Assembly (NCBI RefSeq): GCF_030695085.1
Contig: NZ_JAUYTS010000232.1
Span: forward strand, 21,099-85,098
From: Falsiroseomonas sp.
GTDB lineage: Bacteria > Pseudomonadota > Alphaproteobacteria > Acetobacterales > Acetobacteraceae
Direction: 5' to 3'
Length of the DNA: 64,000 nucleotides
Shown here: positions 27,519-35,894 of the stretch, piece by piece
Position numbering within the stretch: the first letter of the stretch is position 1
Layout: each line of letters starts with the position of its first letter
Position numbers and translations under genes: made by a program
The notes under the pieces: generated by a model
The model's database searches: none
The model's input: the letters and a program-made list of their open reading frames with translations, nothing else
What the model was told of the DNA's origin: nothing

Positions 27519-28363
27519 CAGCTTGCCTCCTTCGGGGTTTCCGGGCGGCTCGCCCATTCGGTCCAGGAACCGTCATAGACGGCGGGTTCGGGCAGCCCGG
27601 CATGTATCGCTCCCAGTGCCAGCACACAGGCGGTGACGCCGGTGCCGCAGGAGGTGACGATCGGGCGCGTGTCATCCGCGCCGCGTTCCGCGAACATCGC
27701 CTTTAGCGTCGCCACATCCTTCATCACGCCATCCGGCCCGACGAGGTCGGCCGCCGGCAGGGATTGCGCGCCGGGCATGTGGCCGGAGGGCAGGCCTGGC
27801 CGGGGTTCGGCCGCCGAGCCGTCGAAGCGCGCCCTGGACCGTGCATCGAGGATCAGCGCCTCGCCACCGCCCTGGCGGACGATGCGCTTGATGTCGCCGA
27901 TGCCGGCGAGCCGCCGGGCGATGAGATCCGCCACGAAGGTCGCGGCCGGGGCAGGGGGGGCGTCGCCGGATTCCACCGGCCGGCCCTCGCGCTGCCATTT
28001 CGGCAGGCCGCCATCCAGCACCGCGGCATTCTCATGCCCGAACAGCCGCATCATCCACCAGCCGCGCGGCGAGGCGCGCAGCCCGTGCTGGTCGTAGAAC
28101 ACCACCCGCGTGGTGTTGGAGATGCCGAGCGCACCGACCAGCTTCTCGAACCGCGCCGGGGTCGGAACCATGTGCGGCAGGGCGCTGTCCGGGTCGGCGA
28201 TCTGGTCGATATTGAACAGCCGCGCGCCCGGGATATGCGCCTTGCGGAAGCCATCCGGCGCATTGCCCTGTTCGGTCGGCAGGTAGGTGGTGCAGTCCAG
28301 CACCACGAGGTCCGGCTTGCCGAGCTCGGCCGCCAGCCATTCGGTGGAAACCAGCAGATCCAT
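27518..28363 (-). CDS. sseA: 3-mercaptopyruvate sulfurtransferase (SseA)
   Basis: A 281-residue sulfurtransferase with two rhodanese domains. The catalytic loop in the C-terminal domain is SCGTGVTA, close to the CGSGVTA of mercaptopyruvate sulfurtransferases and unlike the CRKGVT of thiosulfate-specific rhodaneses. Other family motifs are ARLFNIDQIADPDS, HMVPTPARFEK and VFYDQHGL. The start is ATG 28363 (MDLLVSTEW); a longer frame extends into alaX and is rejected. It overlaps metC by one base, so persulfide formation and cystathionine or cysteine turnover appear coupled. Confidence 0.92.
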   Translation of the reverse strand: MDLLVSTEWLAAELGKPDLVVLDCTTYLPTEQGNAPDGFRKAHIPGARLFNIDQIADPDSALPHMVPTPARFEKLVGALGISNTTRVVFYDQHGLRASPRGWWMMRLFGHENAAVLDGGLPKWQREGRPVESGDAPPAPAATFVADLIARRLAGIGDIKRIVRQGGGEALILDARSRARFDGSAAEPRPGLPSGHMPGAQSLPAADLVGPDGVMKDVATLKAMFAERGADDTRPIVTSCGTGVTACVLALGAIHAGLPEPAVYDGSWTEWASRPETPKEAS

Positions 28364-28380
28364 GTGTGTCACTCCCTGTC

Positions 28381-29100
28381 TCACTCCGGCAATACGATGT
28401 GGATGCGCCGGTTCTGCCGGCCCTTGCTTTCCAGCTTCAGCACCTCGACCCGCCCGATCTCCCCGGTGCTGGCCACATGCGTGCCGCCGCAGGGTTGCAG
28501 GTCCACCGGCGCGGCTTCCGCGCCGATACGGACCAGGCGGATCCGTCCGGCGCCGCGCGGTGGCTGCACGGACAGGGTGCGGACCATCTGCGGGCTGGCG
28601 TCCAGCTCCGCCTCGGTGATCCAGGTGGTGGAGATCGGGTGGTCGGCGGCGACCAGCTCCGCCAGGCGTTCGGTGAACCATTCCTTGGCGGGCGGGTCCG
28701 GCAGGTCGAAGTCGAGGCGGGACTTCTCCGCGCCGATCTGGTTGCCGGTGGCGTAGATGCCGGGCAGCACGCTGCACAGCAGATGCAGAGTGGTGTGCAT
28801 CCGCATGTGCCGGTGCCGCCGGGTCCAGTCGAGGCCTAGCGTCACCTCCGCCCCCACGGGCGGCAAGGCGCTGCCCGGGGCCAGGGTGTGCAGGATGGCG
28901 CCGGCTTCGCCCTTGATGGCTTCGGCGACCGCGGCCTCCCCACCCTCCCAATGCAACGTCCCGGCATCGCCGGGCTGGCCGCCGCTGCGGGCGTAGAGGT
29001 TGGTGCGGTCCAGCACCACGCCACGCTCATCGGCCGCGATCACGCGCGCCGTCGCCTCCCGCAGATAGGCATCCTCGGTGAACAGGGTCTCGGTCATCAT
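28381..29100 (-). CDS. Alanyl-tRNA editing protein AlaX
   Basis: A 239-residue stand-alone editing enzyme that hydrolyses Ser- or Gly-tRNA-Ala, a trans-acting homologue of the AlaRS editing domain. The zinc-binding motifs are HTTLH (HxxxH) near residue 104 and CGGTH (CxxxH) near residue 207. It lacks the C-Ala extension beyond about residue 230. I use ATG 29100, which overlaps the Nudix stop by four bases; ATG 29097 and 29106 are close alternatives. A 17-base gap separates it from sseA. Confidence 0.92.
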   Translation of the reverse strand: MMTETLFTEDAYLREATARVIAADERGVVLDRTNLYARSGGQPGDAGTLHWEGGEAAVAEAIKGEAGAILHTLAPGSALPPVGAEVTLGLDWTRRHRHMRMHTTLHLLCSVLPGIYATGNQIGAEKSRLDFDLPDPPAKEWFTERLAELVAADHPISTTWITEAELDASPQMVRTLSVQPPRGAGRIRLVRIGAEAAPVDLQPCGGTHVASTGEIGRVEVLKLESKGRQNRRIHIVLPE

Positions 29101-29762
29101 TTCCATTCCTCACGCAGCCGCGCGCGGTTCACCTGCAGCCAGAGCAGCGCGAGCGCGCCGGGGGCGTTCTGGATGCGGTTCTCCGCCACCATGCGGAAGG
29201 CATCCTCCGCAGGCAGCACCAGCACGCGGGTTTCCTCATTCTCATTGTCCAGGCCATGCGTGGTGGCGCCGGTATCGGACAGGTCCACGCAGGCGCAGTG
29301 GAAATGCACCACCTCGTCGCAGCCCCCCTGCATCAGCAGGAAGGCGCCGATGCGGTCCGTGGCGCCGGCCACCAGGCCGGTTTCCTCGGTCAGTTCGCGC
29401 TTGCCGGCCACCACCGGATCCTCCCCCGCCTCGAGCAGCCCGGCGGGGCATTCGGTCATCACGGGCGGCAGGCCGGCCGCGAGTGCCGGCAGGCGGAACT
29501 GCTCGATCAGCGCGACGCGGTCGGTGACGGGATCATAGGGCAGCATCACCACGCCCTGGCCGCGGCGCCACAACTCCCAGGTCAGGATGCCCGAGGGCGT
29601 GCCGTCGAAGCGCGCGTAGCGGAAGCGCACGCGTTGCAGGGCGAAGCGGTGGCCCCAGACCACCTCATCCTCCAGCACCTCCAGCCCCGGCCAGGGCGGG
29701 ATCGGTGGGGCCTTGGGGTGGCGGGGCGGCGGCGATGCGGGCGGGGGTGGGCTGGCGCTCAT
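29097..29762 (-). CDS. NUDIX hydrolase, probably ADP-ribose pyrophosphatase-like
   Basis: A 221-residue NUDIX protein. The Nudix box is complete: G, five residues, E, seven residues, then RELTEETGL, around residues 108-130. Residues 1-25 are proline-rich. The size and the C-terminal organisation fit ADP-ribose or nucleoside-diphosphate-sugar pyrophosphatases (NudF/TrgB-like), but substrate is not certain. It is the first gene of the minus-strand operon and its 5' end lies only 38 bases from the divergent EamA start, so promoters overlap the coding starts. Confidence 0.9.
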   Translation of the reverse strand: MSASPPPPASPPPRHPKAPPIPPWPGLEVLEDEVVWGHRFALQRVRFRYARFDGTPSGILTWELWRRGQGVVMLPYDPVTDRVALIEQFRLPALAAGLPPVMTECPAGLLEAGEDPVVAGKRELTEETGLVAGATDRIGAFLLMQGGCDEVVHFHCACVDLSDTGATTHGLDNENEETRVLVLPAEDAFRMVAENRIQNAPGALALLWLQVNRARLREEWK

Positions 29763-29799
29763 GCCCGGCGGAACCTACGCTCGGGCGCCAGGAACGTCC

Positions 29800-30717
29800 A
29801 TGTCCCCCACCCTTCCGATTCCCCTCACGGTCAGCGCGGCGCGGCGCCGCGGCATCCTGCTGGTGCTGGCCGCCTCGGCGTCCTTCGTGGTTTCGGCCGC
29901 GCTGGTGAAGTCGCTGGGGCCGGGGGTGCCGCTGCCGCAGATCATCCTGTTCCGCAACGCCTTCGCCCTGCCGCTGCTGATGCTGATGGTGGTGCAGGCG
30001 GGCGGCTTCCATCTGCTGCGGACCCGGCTGCCCTGGCGCCATGCGGAGCGTACGCTGTGGGGCATGTGCGGCATGGTCGGTGCCTTCCACGGCTTCGTGC
30101 ACCTGCCATTGGCCACCGCCACCGCGCTCGGCTTCACCATGCCGCTGTTCCTGACGGCGCTGTCCGTGGTGCTGCTGGGGGAGAAGGTCGGCTGGCGGCG
30201 CTGGTCCGCGGTGGTGGTGGGCTTTGCCGGCGTGCTGATCATGGTCCGCCCCGGCTTCGGCGGCGCCGCGCTGCCGGTGTTCAGCGTAGGCCTGGTGCTG
30301 CTGGGCGCCTTTGGCTGGGCCATGGCGATGATGAGCATCCGCCGCATGGGAGAGGCCGGGGAGCCTGGCGTCTCCATCGTCTTCTGGTTCGCCCTGTCCT
30401 CCGCCGTGCTGGCGGGGATCGCCACCATCCCGGTCTGGGTCACGCCCTCGCCGCGCGAATGGCTCCTGCTGGCGGGCATCGGCTGTGTCTCCGCCGTGGC
30501 GCAGCTGCTGATGACGGCGGCCTATCGGCGCGGGGAGACCACGCTGCTGGCGCCCTTCGAATATTCCGGCCTGATCTGGACCATGTTCGCCGGCATCCTG
30601 ATCTGGTCCGAATGGCCCGACGTGTTCGAGCTCATCGGCTTTGCCGTGCTGGTCGGCGCTGGCCTGTTCATCTGGTGGCGGGAAGTGGTGCGGGCGGCGG
30701 AGGCGCAGCGCAAATGA
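29800..30717 (+). CDS. EamA-family transporter (DMT superfamily)
   Basis: A 305-residue membrane transporter with ten predicted helices in two EamA repeats. The first repeat starts ILLVLAASASFVVSAALVK and includes LGFTMPLFLTALSVVLLGE; the second holds LLGAFGWAMAMMSIRR and TTLLAPFEYSGLIW, with the glutamate before it. These proteins export metabolites or amino acids; the substrate is unknown. The ATG at 29800 (MSPTLPIP) is preferred; an in-frame ATG 29761 overlaps the Nudix start. Its stop overlaps the MaoC start (ATGA). Confidence 0.9.
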   Translation: MSPTLPIPLTVSAARRRGILLVLAASASFVVSAALVKSLGPGVPLPQIILFRNAFALPLLMLMVVQAGGFHLLRTRLPWRHAERTLWGMCGMVGAFHGFVHLPLATATALGFTMPLFLTALSVVLLGEKVGWRRWSAVVVGFAGVLIMVRPGFGGAALPVFSVGLVLLGAFGWAMAMMSIRRMGEAGEPGVSIVFWFALSSAVLAGIATIPVWVTPSPREWLLLAGIGCVSAVAQLLMTAAYRRGETTLLAPFEYSGLIWTMFAGILIWSEWPDVFELIGFAVLVGAGLFIWWREVVRAAEAQRK

Positions 30718-31214
30718 CCTTCGACCCCGCCCGGCACCGCATGCTGGCCGAACAGCGCTGGTTCGAGGATTTCCGCCTCGGCGAGCGTTTCCCGCTGCCC
30801 AGCCGCACCATGACGAGCGCCATCTTCTCCGCCTTCCAGGCGGCCAGCGGCGACAATCACCCGATCCACTATGACCGCGAATACTGCCGGGCCCGCGGCC
30901 TGCCGGACATGCTGGCGCATGGCTACCAGGTGGCGATCCAGACCGCGGCGGGTGCGGGCATCTTTCCGCATCTGGTCGAGGAGTCGTTGAAGGCCTTCCT
31001 CGAACAATCCAGCCGCTTCCTGCATCCGGTTGTGCTCGGCGACACGCTGTATCCGTGCCTCGAGGTGGATGAGCTGACGCCGAACCGCAGCACCGGCGTG
31101 GTCGGCCTTCGCAGCACCGTGCACAACCAGCATGGCGTGCAGGTGCTGGAGGGCCGGCACCGTTACCTGCTGCGCAGGCGCGTCAGCGCAGCATGCCTTC
31201 CATCACCGCCATGA
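30714..31214 (+). CDS. MaoC-like (R)-specific enoyl-CoA hydratase/dehydratase
   Basis: A 166-residue hot-dog fold protein of the MaoC-like family. The motif ASGDNHPIHYDREY contains the catalytic aspartate and histidine pair typical of (R)-hydratases, followed by MLAHGYQV. Acyl-CoA hydration or a related reaction is likely; the substrate is unknown. It is translationally coupled to the EamA transporter (ATGA at 30714). Its last 32 bases overlap the convergent small membrane-protein gene at 31183-31335. Confidence 0.87.
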   Translation: MTFDPARHRMLAEQRWFEDFRLGERFPLPSRTMTSAIFSAFQAASGDNHPIHYDREYCRARGLPDMLAHGYQVAIQTAAGAGIFPHLVEESLKAFLEQSSRFLHPVVLGDTLYPCLEVDELTPNRSTGVVGLRSTVHNQHGVQVLEGRHRYLLRRRVSAACLPSPP

Positions 31215-31335
31215 TCAGCACCGCCACCACCGCGGCACCGGCGACAGCGGGGAAGATGTAGGGGTGGCGGAGATGCTCGACGTCGCGGCCGTCGCGTCGG
31301 TCGTCCTGATAGCGATCGCTCTGGTACTGGCTCAT
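31183..31335 (-). CDS. Small single-helix membrane protein, 50 residues
   Basis: A 50-residue protein beginning MSQYQSDRYQDDRR, with a charged, Asp/Arg-rich N-terminal half and one hydrophobic helix (YIFPAVAGAAVVAVLIMAV) near the C-terminus. An excellent ribosome binding site, GAGAGGAGAAA, lies 6 bases before the ATG, which argues that the frame is real although short. It overlaps the end of the MaoC gene by 32 bases in convergent orientation and is followed upstream by the sulfotransferase gene on the same strand. I do not recognise a family; small one-helix proteins often modulate membrane enzymes. Confidence 0.7.
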   Translation of the reverse strand: MSQYQSDRYQDDRRDGRDVEHLRHPYIFPAVAGAAVVAVLIMAVMEGMLR

Positions 31336-31404
31336 GCGGGTTTCTCCTCTCTCCACCCGCCCTGAACGCGCGCGCCGATTTGGCGGTTCAGCTCCGTTCC
31401 GCCC

Positions 31405-32709
31405 TCATTCGGTGGATTTCGCCAGCAGCAGCTTTTCGACGCGCTGTGTCGCGGCATGGCCCGGATGGGCGCGGCGCAGCACCGCCAGATGCGCCTCCGC
31501 CGCCACGCGGTTGCCGTCCCGCAGCGCCGTCTCCGCCAGATGCTGCTGCGCCAGCGGATGCTCCGGCACGGCGCGGACCGCGGCGCGGAAGGCGTTGCGG
31601 GCCGGGGCGTGTTCGCCCAGCCGCTCATGCAGCCGCCCGACCTGCACATGCTGGTCGGCCTCTCGCTGCGCCGCCGCGTTCAGCTGGTGTTCCAGCAGCA
31701 GGCAGGCCGCCTCCAGCGCGGCATCGCGGTCGATCGGCGGCGGGCCCGCGGGCGGCGGGCCGGCGCTGGCCGCATCGAGCGGGGCGAACAGGCTGGGCCG
31801 GTCGGGGAACCAGCGGCGGCGCACCGCCTCATTCACCTGTTCGAAGCGCGCCAGGAACGCGGCCGCCTCGGCCGGATGCGGCTGCCAGCCCCGGCCGGGC
31901 AGCGCCTCCGACACCGAGGCGGTGAAGCGGCGCCACAACAGGGATGACGCGCTCAGCCCCTCCGGCCGCGCCTTCAGCCGCTCGCCCAGGGTCCGCACCA
32001 GGTCGATCGCGGCGGGGGTGAGGGACAGGTTGCTCTGCCGGTCGGGGTGATCGGCCGGCACGGCGAGCGGCACCTCGCACAGCGCCAGGAAATCATCCAC
32101 CGCGTCGCCCCGCGCCAGGCTGGAACGCTCGAAGATGCGGACCAGCATGGCGTCATCGCCGAAGACCGCCGCCCAATCCTCCAGCATCCGCGCATAGTCG
32201 TAATGTGGCAGCCGGTCCGGCCCCAGCTTCGGCAGCGCGGGCGGGTTGATGCCGGCCACCCGCAGAGCCTGGGTGTAGCCGCTGGCGGCGTGCTGGTCCT
32301 GCCGGCGCAGATACACCGCCACCCGGATCCGCGCGGCGAAGGGCGCCAGCAGGTCGCGCAGCCGGGTGATCTCCTCCCGCGTCGTCAGCAGCCCGCCGCA
32401 TTGTTCGGCCGAGAGGATCACCAGCCGGGTCGTCGCCGGCAGCGCCGCCATCTCGGCCGCGAAGTCGCGCCGGAACTGCGCCAGCCGCGCCTCCGCCCCG
32501 ATGCCATCCCACAGCGCCGGGTTGAAATGCCCGAGCCGCGACAGCGGCACGAGGGAGGCCGGCAGCATCCCGTGATTCGCCCAGCCGGGGCTCACCGGAT
32601 AGCAGACCCCAAGCTTCGCCAGCGCCGCCCGTTGCCCGCCGAGCACCCGCTGGATGGAGGAGGTGGCGGTCTTCGAAAGGCCGATATGCAGGATCAGGTC
32701 GGGCTTCAC
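31405..32709 (-). CDS. Sulfotransferase-like protein with C-terminal TPR region
   Basis: A 434-residue protein. The N-terminal LHIGLSKTATSSIQ is the PAPS-type 5'-phosphosulfate loop of sulfotransferases, and AVYLRRQDQHAASGY resembles the 3'-phosphate-binding region. The last 120 residues form alpha-helical repeats with TPR spacing (HERLGEHAPARNAFRAAVRA and following). Such proteins modify surface sugars or other acceptors, but no polysaccharide genes are nearby. The start GTG 32709 lies 10 bases after the GNAT stop; an ATG at 32751 inside that gene is an alternative. Acceptor and donor are unproven. Confidence 0.72.
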   Translation of the reverse strand: MKPDLILHIGLSKTATSSIQRVLGGQRAALAKLGVCYPVSPGWANHGMLPASLVPLSRLGHFNPALWDGIGAEARLAQFRRDFAAEMAALPATTRLVILSAEQCGGLLTTREEITRLRDLLAPFAARIRVAVYLRRQDQHAASGYTQALRVAGINPPALPKLGPDRLPHYDYARMLEDWAAVFGDDAMLVRIFERSSLARGDAVDDFLALCEVPLAVPADHPDRQSNLSLTPAAIDLVRTLGERLKARPEGLSASSLLWRRFTASVSEALPGRGWQPHPAEAAAFLARFEQVNEAVRRRWFPDRPSLFAPLDAASAGPPPAGPPPIDRDAALEAACLLLEHQLNAAAQREADQHVQVGRLHERLGEHAPARNAFRAAVRAVPEHPLAQQHLAETALRDGNRVAAEAHLAVLRRAHPGHAATQRVEKLLLAKSTE

Positions 32710-32719
32710 GGCGGGCGGG

Positions 32720-33181
32720 TCAGAGGGTCTTCTTGAACCAGACCCGTGCATGGCCGGCGGGCATGCCCTCCAGCCGGCCGAACTCGGTATAGCCGTTGCG
32801 CAGCCAGAAATCCGGCGCCTGGAAGCTGAAGGTATCGGTATAGACCTGCCCGCAGCCGCGTTCCCGCGCGATCGCCTCCGCCCGCTGCAGCAGCTCCGAC
32901 CCCACGCCCATGCCGCGCAGGTCGCGCGACAGCCAGAGCCAGTCGATGAACAGCCAGCCCCAGAAGGTCAGGCCGAGCAGGCCGCCACGGGCGGTGCCAT
33001 CCGGCGCGCGGGCCAGCAGCGTGACCGGTTCGCGGTCATAGGGGCCGCCCATTTCCTGGTTGAAGGCGTGCAGGCCGCGCTGGATGGCGGCGACGGCGTC
33101 CAGTTCGGGGAAGGTGTCCTCGGAAATCTCGATCCCGGCATCCGGGCTCATGCCCCTCGGCGCCTCATCCCGTTCCGCCAT
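32720..33181 (-). CDS. GNAT-family N-acetyltransferase
   Basis: A 153-residue GNAT with the acetyl-CoA loop SRDLRGMGVGSELLQRAE near residue 83 and VYTDTFSFQAPDFWLRNGY further on, where F..N.GY is typical. Substrate is unknown. AGGAG sits 10 bases upstream of ATG 33181; a shorter start at 33151 and a longer frame to 33232 are less likely. It is on the same strand and 10 bases upstream of the sulfotransferase-like gene. Confidence 0.85.
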   Translation of the reverse strand: MAERDEAPRGMSPDAGIEISEDTFPELDAVAAIQRGLHAFNQEMGGPYDREPVTLLARAPDGTARGGLLGLTFWGWLFIDWLWLSRDLRGMGVGSELLQRAEAIARERGCGQVYTDTFSFQAPDFWLRNGYTEFGRLEGMPAGHARVWFKKTL

Positions 33182-33270
33182 GCCTCGTCGTCTCCTGCGG
33201 TGTCCGCCTGTTGCGGTGCGGCAAGTGGCCACATTGCGCGGCGGCTGAAAAGCCCCGGGCCCTGCCGGGG

Positions 33271-33903
33271 TCAGCCGCGGCGCAGCGCCAGCAGGGCGGC
33301 GGCAAGCGCCCGCATCTCGTTCGCGGCGAGGGATTTCGGCGAGGCCTCCGTCACCCCGAGGCCGGCGGCGAAGGCCTGGGCGATGCCGGTGCGGTTGCCG
33401 ATGGTCGGGCCGAGCAGGGTCAGGTCGCGCTGGCCCAGCTCCGCCAGCACCTGCGCCAGCAGCTTGCCGCTGGCCGGCGCCCGGTTCAGCGCGATGGCGG
33501 CCGGGCGTTTCTCACCGAGCGCCAGCTCCAGCGTCGCATCCATGGCCCAGAGATCGGCGGATGAAGGCTGCAGCGGCACCAGCACCAGGTCCGCGTTGCG
33601 GATGGCGATCTTGGCGTCCGTATCGGCGTGCGGCGGCGTATCCAGCAGCACCACATCCTGCCCGCCCAGCTTGCCGAGCGCAGCCGGCAGGCGCCAGCCG
33701 GCGGGGGCTTCCATATGCAGCGGCAGGGCGCGCGGCCCGGCCTTGGCGCGTTCCGCGCCCCAGCGGGTGAGCGTCTGCTGCGGGTCCGCATCCAGCAACG
33801 CGACCTTCAGCCCCTGTCCCGCGAAGGCGGTGGCCAGGTTGGCGCTGAGGGTGGACTTCCCGGCGCCACCCTTGCGCTGTGCGACGGCGATGACGAAGGC
33901 CAT
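33271..33903 (-). CDS. ParA/MinD-like ATPase, orphan
   Basis: A 210-residue P-loop ATPase with the deviant Walker A KGGAGKST at residues 11-18, the Asp of LLDADPQQT, and LLDTPPHAD as Walker A'/B. This is the small ParA type (compare plasmid ParA and MipZ-like proteins), involved in placing DNA, chemoreceptors or cell-division components. There is no parB or parS recognisable next to it, and the chromosomal parAB would be elsewhere. It is short for a chromosomal ParA (about 260), so an orphan positioning role is more likely. Confidence 0.85.
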   Translation of the reverse strand: MAFVIAVAQRKGGAGKSTLSANLATAFAGQGLKVALLDADPQQTLTRWGAERAKAGPRALPLHMEAPAGWRLPAALGKLGGQDVVLLDTPPHADTDAKIAIRNADLVLVPLQPSSADLWAMDATLELALGEKRPAAIALNRAPASGKLLAQVLAELGQRDLTLLGPTIGNRTGIAQAFAAGLGVTEASPKSLAANEMRALAAALLALRRG

Positions 33904-33954
33904 GCTGGCGACTCCACGACCTGTTGATCCGCCAAGCCTAGCAAGAAACCGGCG

Positions 33955-34311
33955 TCAGCGCCCGGTTGTGGATGCGTCCGGCCTGGCGCCGGGCCGCGCC
34001 GGAACCGGGCTGTCGCCCGGCCGTACGCCTTCGCTACGCTGCGGCTGCGTCGCGCCGGGCACCGGGGGGGCGGGCAGGATGGTCCGGCCCTCGGGCGGGG
34101 TGGTGCTCGGCGGATGGCTGCGCGGCGTGCCGACGCCGGGGGGCGGGGAGGCGGGCAGTGGGCGGTCGGCCGCGGGCGGCGTGGCGCCAGGCAGCGTGGT
34201 CGGCGGCGGCTGCGAACTGGTGGCGGGCTGCTGCGCGATGGCGTGGCCGGCGAACAGCAGCGGCGCGATCAGCAGGGCGGCAAGCCGGAGGGGGCGAGGG
34301 GACTGGGTCAT
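33955..34311 (-). CDS. Proline-rich exported protein
   Basis: A 118-residue protein with a signal peptide (LRLAALLIAPLLFAGHAIAQ, cleavage near residue 27) and a low-complexity body rich in Pro, Thr, Ser and Arg (TTLPGATPPAADRPLPAS and similar). I know no family. Convergent to nothing and divergent from the NAD(P)HX repair gene, it lies 51 bases downstream of the ParA-like gene on the same strand. It may be a cell-envelope or secreted spacer protein; codon pattern supports coding. Confidence 0.55.
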   Translation of the reverse strand: MTQSPRPLRLAALLIAPLLFAGHAIAQQPATSSQPPPTTLPGATPPAADRPLPASPPPGVGTPRSHPPSTTPPEGRTILPAPPVPGATQPQRSEGVRPGDSPVPARPGARPDASTTGR

Positions 34312-34418
34312 GCTGGGTAAGCGCCCCGCCGAGGCCTTCGGTTCCCTGGAACTTCTCCCCCCCAGCTCTTGGTTGCCGTGCCCTGGGCCGCGGCGCGGCG
34401 GACGCGGTAGGCTGGCGC

Positions 34419-35873
34419 ATGGACCTGCCGCATGAATTGCTGACCCCCGCCGAGATGGCCTGCGCCGATGCCGCCGCCATCGCCGCCGGCACGCCGGGCC
34501 TGGTGCTGATGCAGGCGGCCGGGCGGGCCGTGGCGCGGGCGGTGCTGCGCCGCTTCCGTCCGGTGCGCTGCCTGGTGCTCGCCGGGCCGGGCAATAATGG
34601 CGGCGATGGCTATGTCGCCGCCCGGCTGCTGGACCAGGCGGGCTGGCCGGTGGCCGTCGCCGCCCTCGCACCCCCCAACCCGGGCACCGATGCCGCCGCC
34701 ATGGCGGCACGCTGGCATGGGCCGGTGCGGCCCTTCGCGGCGGCGGAGGCGGCACGCGCCGGGCTGGTGGTGGATGCGGTCTTCGGCGCCGGCCTGTCGC
34801 GGCCGGTGGAGGATCAGGTGGCGCAGGTGCTGGGTGCGGCGGGCGGGCCGCTGGTGGCGGTGGATGTGCCCTCCGGCCTCGATGGCGGCACCGGGCAGCT
34901 GCGCGGCTTCGCGCCACGGGCGGCGCTGACCGTGACCTTCTTCCGCCTCAAGCCCGGCCACCTGCTGTATCCCGGCCGGGACCTGTGCGGCGAGGTGGTG
35001 CTGGCCGATATCGGCCTGCCCGCCTCCGTGCTGGCGGGCATCGCACCGCGCGCCTTCCGCAACGGCCCGGCGCTGTGGCGCCTGCCACGGCCCGAGGCCT
35101 CCAGCCACAAATACAGCCGCGGCCATGTCGCCGTGGTCGCGGGGGCCGGCATGACCGGCGCCGCCCGCCTTGCCGCCGCCGCCGCCCGCCGCAGCGGGGC
35201 CGGGCTGCTGACGATGCTGGCGCCGGATGCGGCCACCGCCGCCGTGCTGCGCGCCGGTGATCCCGGGGTGATGGTCTCGACCGAGGGGGCGGAGGCGCTG
35301 CGCCAGGATGGGCGGATCGGCGTGTGGGTGATTGGCCCCGGCTTGCCGCCGGATGCCGGGACCCGCGCCCTGGTGCACCAGGCGGTGGCGGCCGGGCGGC
35401 AGGTGGTGGCCGATGCCGGCGCGCTGCGGGCCGCGACCGGCGACCCCGCCGCGCTGGCCGGCTGCGCCGTGCTGACCCCGCATCTCGGCGAGTTCACCGC
35501 CATCTTCGGGCCGCCGGGGCCGGACCGGCTGGCCGCGGTGCGCGCCGCATCCCGCGCCACCGGCGCCGTGGTGCTGCTGAAGGGCGCGGACAGCCTGGTG
35601 GCCGCGCCCGATGGCCGCGTCGCCATCAACACCAATGCGCCGCCCTGGCTGGCCACCGGTGGCACCGGCGACGTGCTGGCCGGGATCATCGCCGGCCTGC
35701 TCGCCCAGGGGATGCCCCGCTTCGAGGCTGCCGCCTGCGCCTGTCACATCCATGGTGGAGCCGCATCGCGTGCCGGCCCCGGCCTTTTGGCCGAGGACCT
35801 CCAGGACCACATCGCGGCAACGATGACCGCGATGGCGCTCGACCTTCCCAAAGCCATCGGGCATGCTTCCTGA
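34419..35873 (+). CDS. nnr: Bifunctional NAD(P)H-hydrate epimerase/dehydratase
   Basis: A 484-residue fusion that repairs hydrated NAD(P)H. The N-terminal epimerase domain (residues 1-205) shows GPGNNGGDGYVAARLL and VDAVFGAGLSRPVED; the C-terminal ATP/ADP-dependent dehydratase domain shows HKYSRGHVAVVAGAG and ending motif ATGGTGDVLAGIIAGLL. Both domains look complete. The start is ATG 34419 (MDLPHELL); the frame is open to 33966 but that part would cross the exported protein gene in antisense. Malonyl-CoA decarboxylase follows 21 bases later and may be co-transcribed. Confidence 0.93.
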   Translation: MDLPHELLTPAEMACADAAAIAAGTPGLVLMQAAGRAVARAVLRRFRPVRCLVLAGPGNNGGDGYVAARLLDQAGWPVAVAALAPPNPGTDAAAMAARWHGPVRPFAAAEAARAGLVVDAVFGAGLSRPVEDQVAQVLGAAGGPLVAVDVPSGLDGGTGQLRGFAPRAALTVTFFRLKPGHLLYPGRDLCGEVVLADIGLPASVLAGIAPRAFRNGPALWRLPRPEASSHKYSRGHVAVVAGAGMTGAARLAAAAARRSGAGLLTMLAPDAATAAVLRAGDPGVMVSTEGAEALRQDGRIGVWVIGPGLPPDAGTRALVHQAVAAGRQVVADAGALRAATGDPAALAGCAVLTPHLGEFTAIFGPPGPDRLAAVRAASRATGAVVLLKGADSLVAAPDGRVAINTNAPPWLATGGTGDVLAGIIAGLLAQGMPRFEAAACACHIHGGAASRAGPGLLAEDLQDHIAATMTAMALDLPKAIGHAS

Positions 35874-35894
35874 AACATGCAGAAAGGAACCGTG

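Noticed and set aside
31352..31395. Inverted repeat CTGAAC / GTTCAG before the small membrane protein
   Set aside because: Stem is interrupted and has no T-tract; not supported as terminator or operator.
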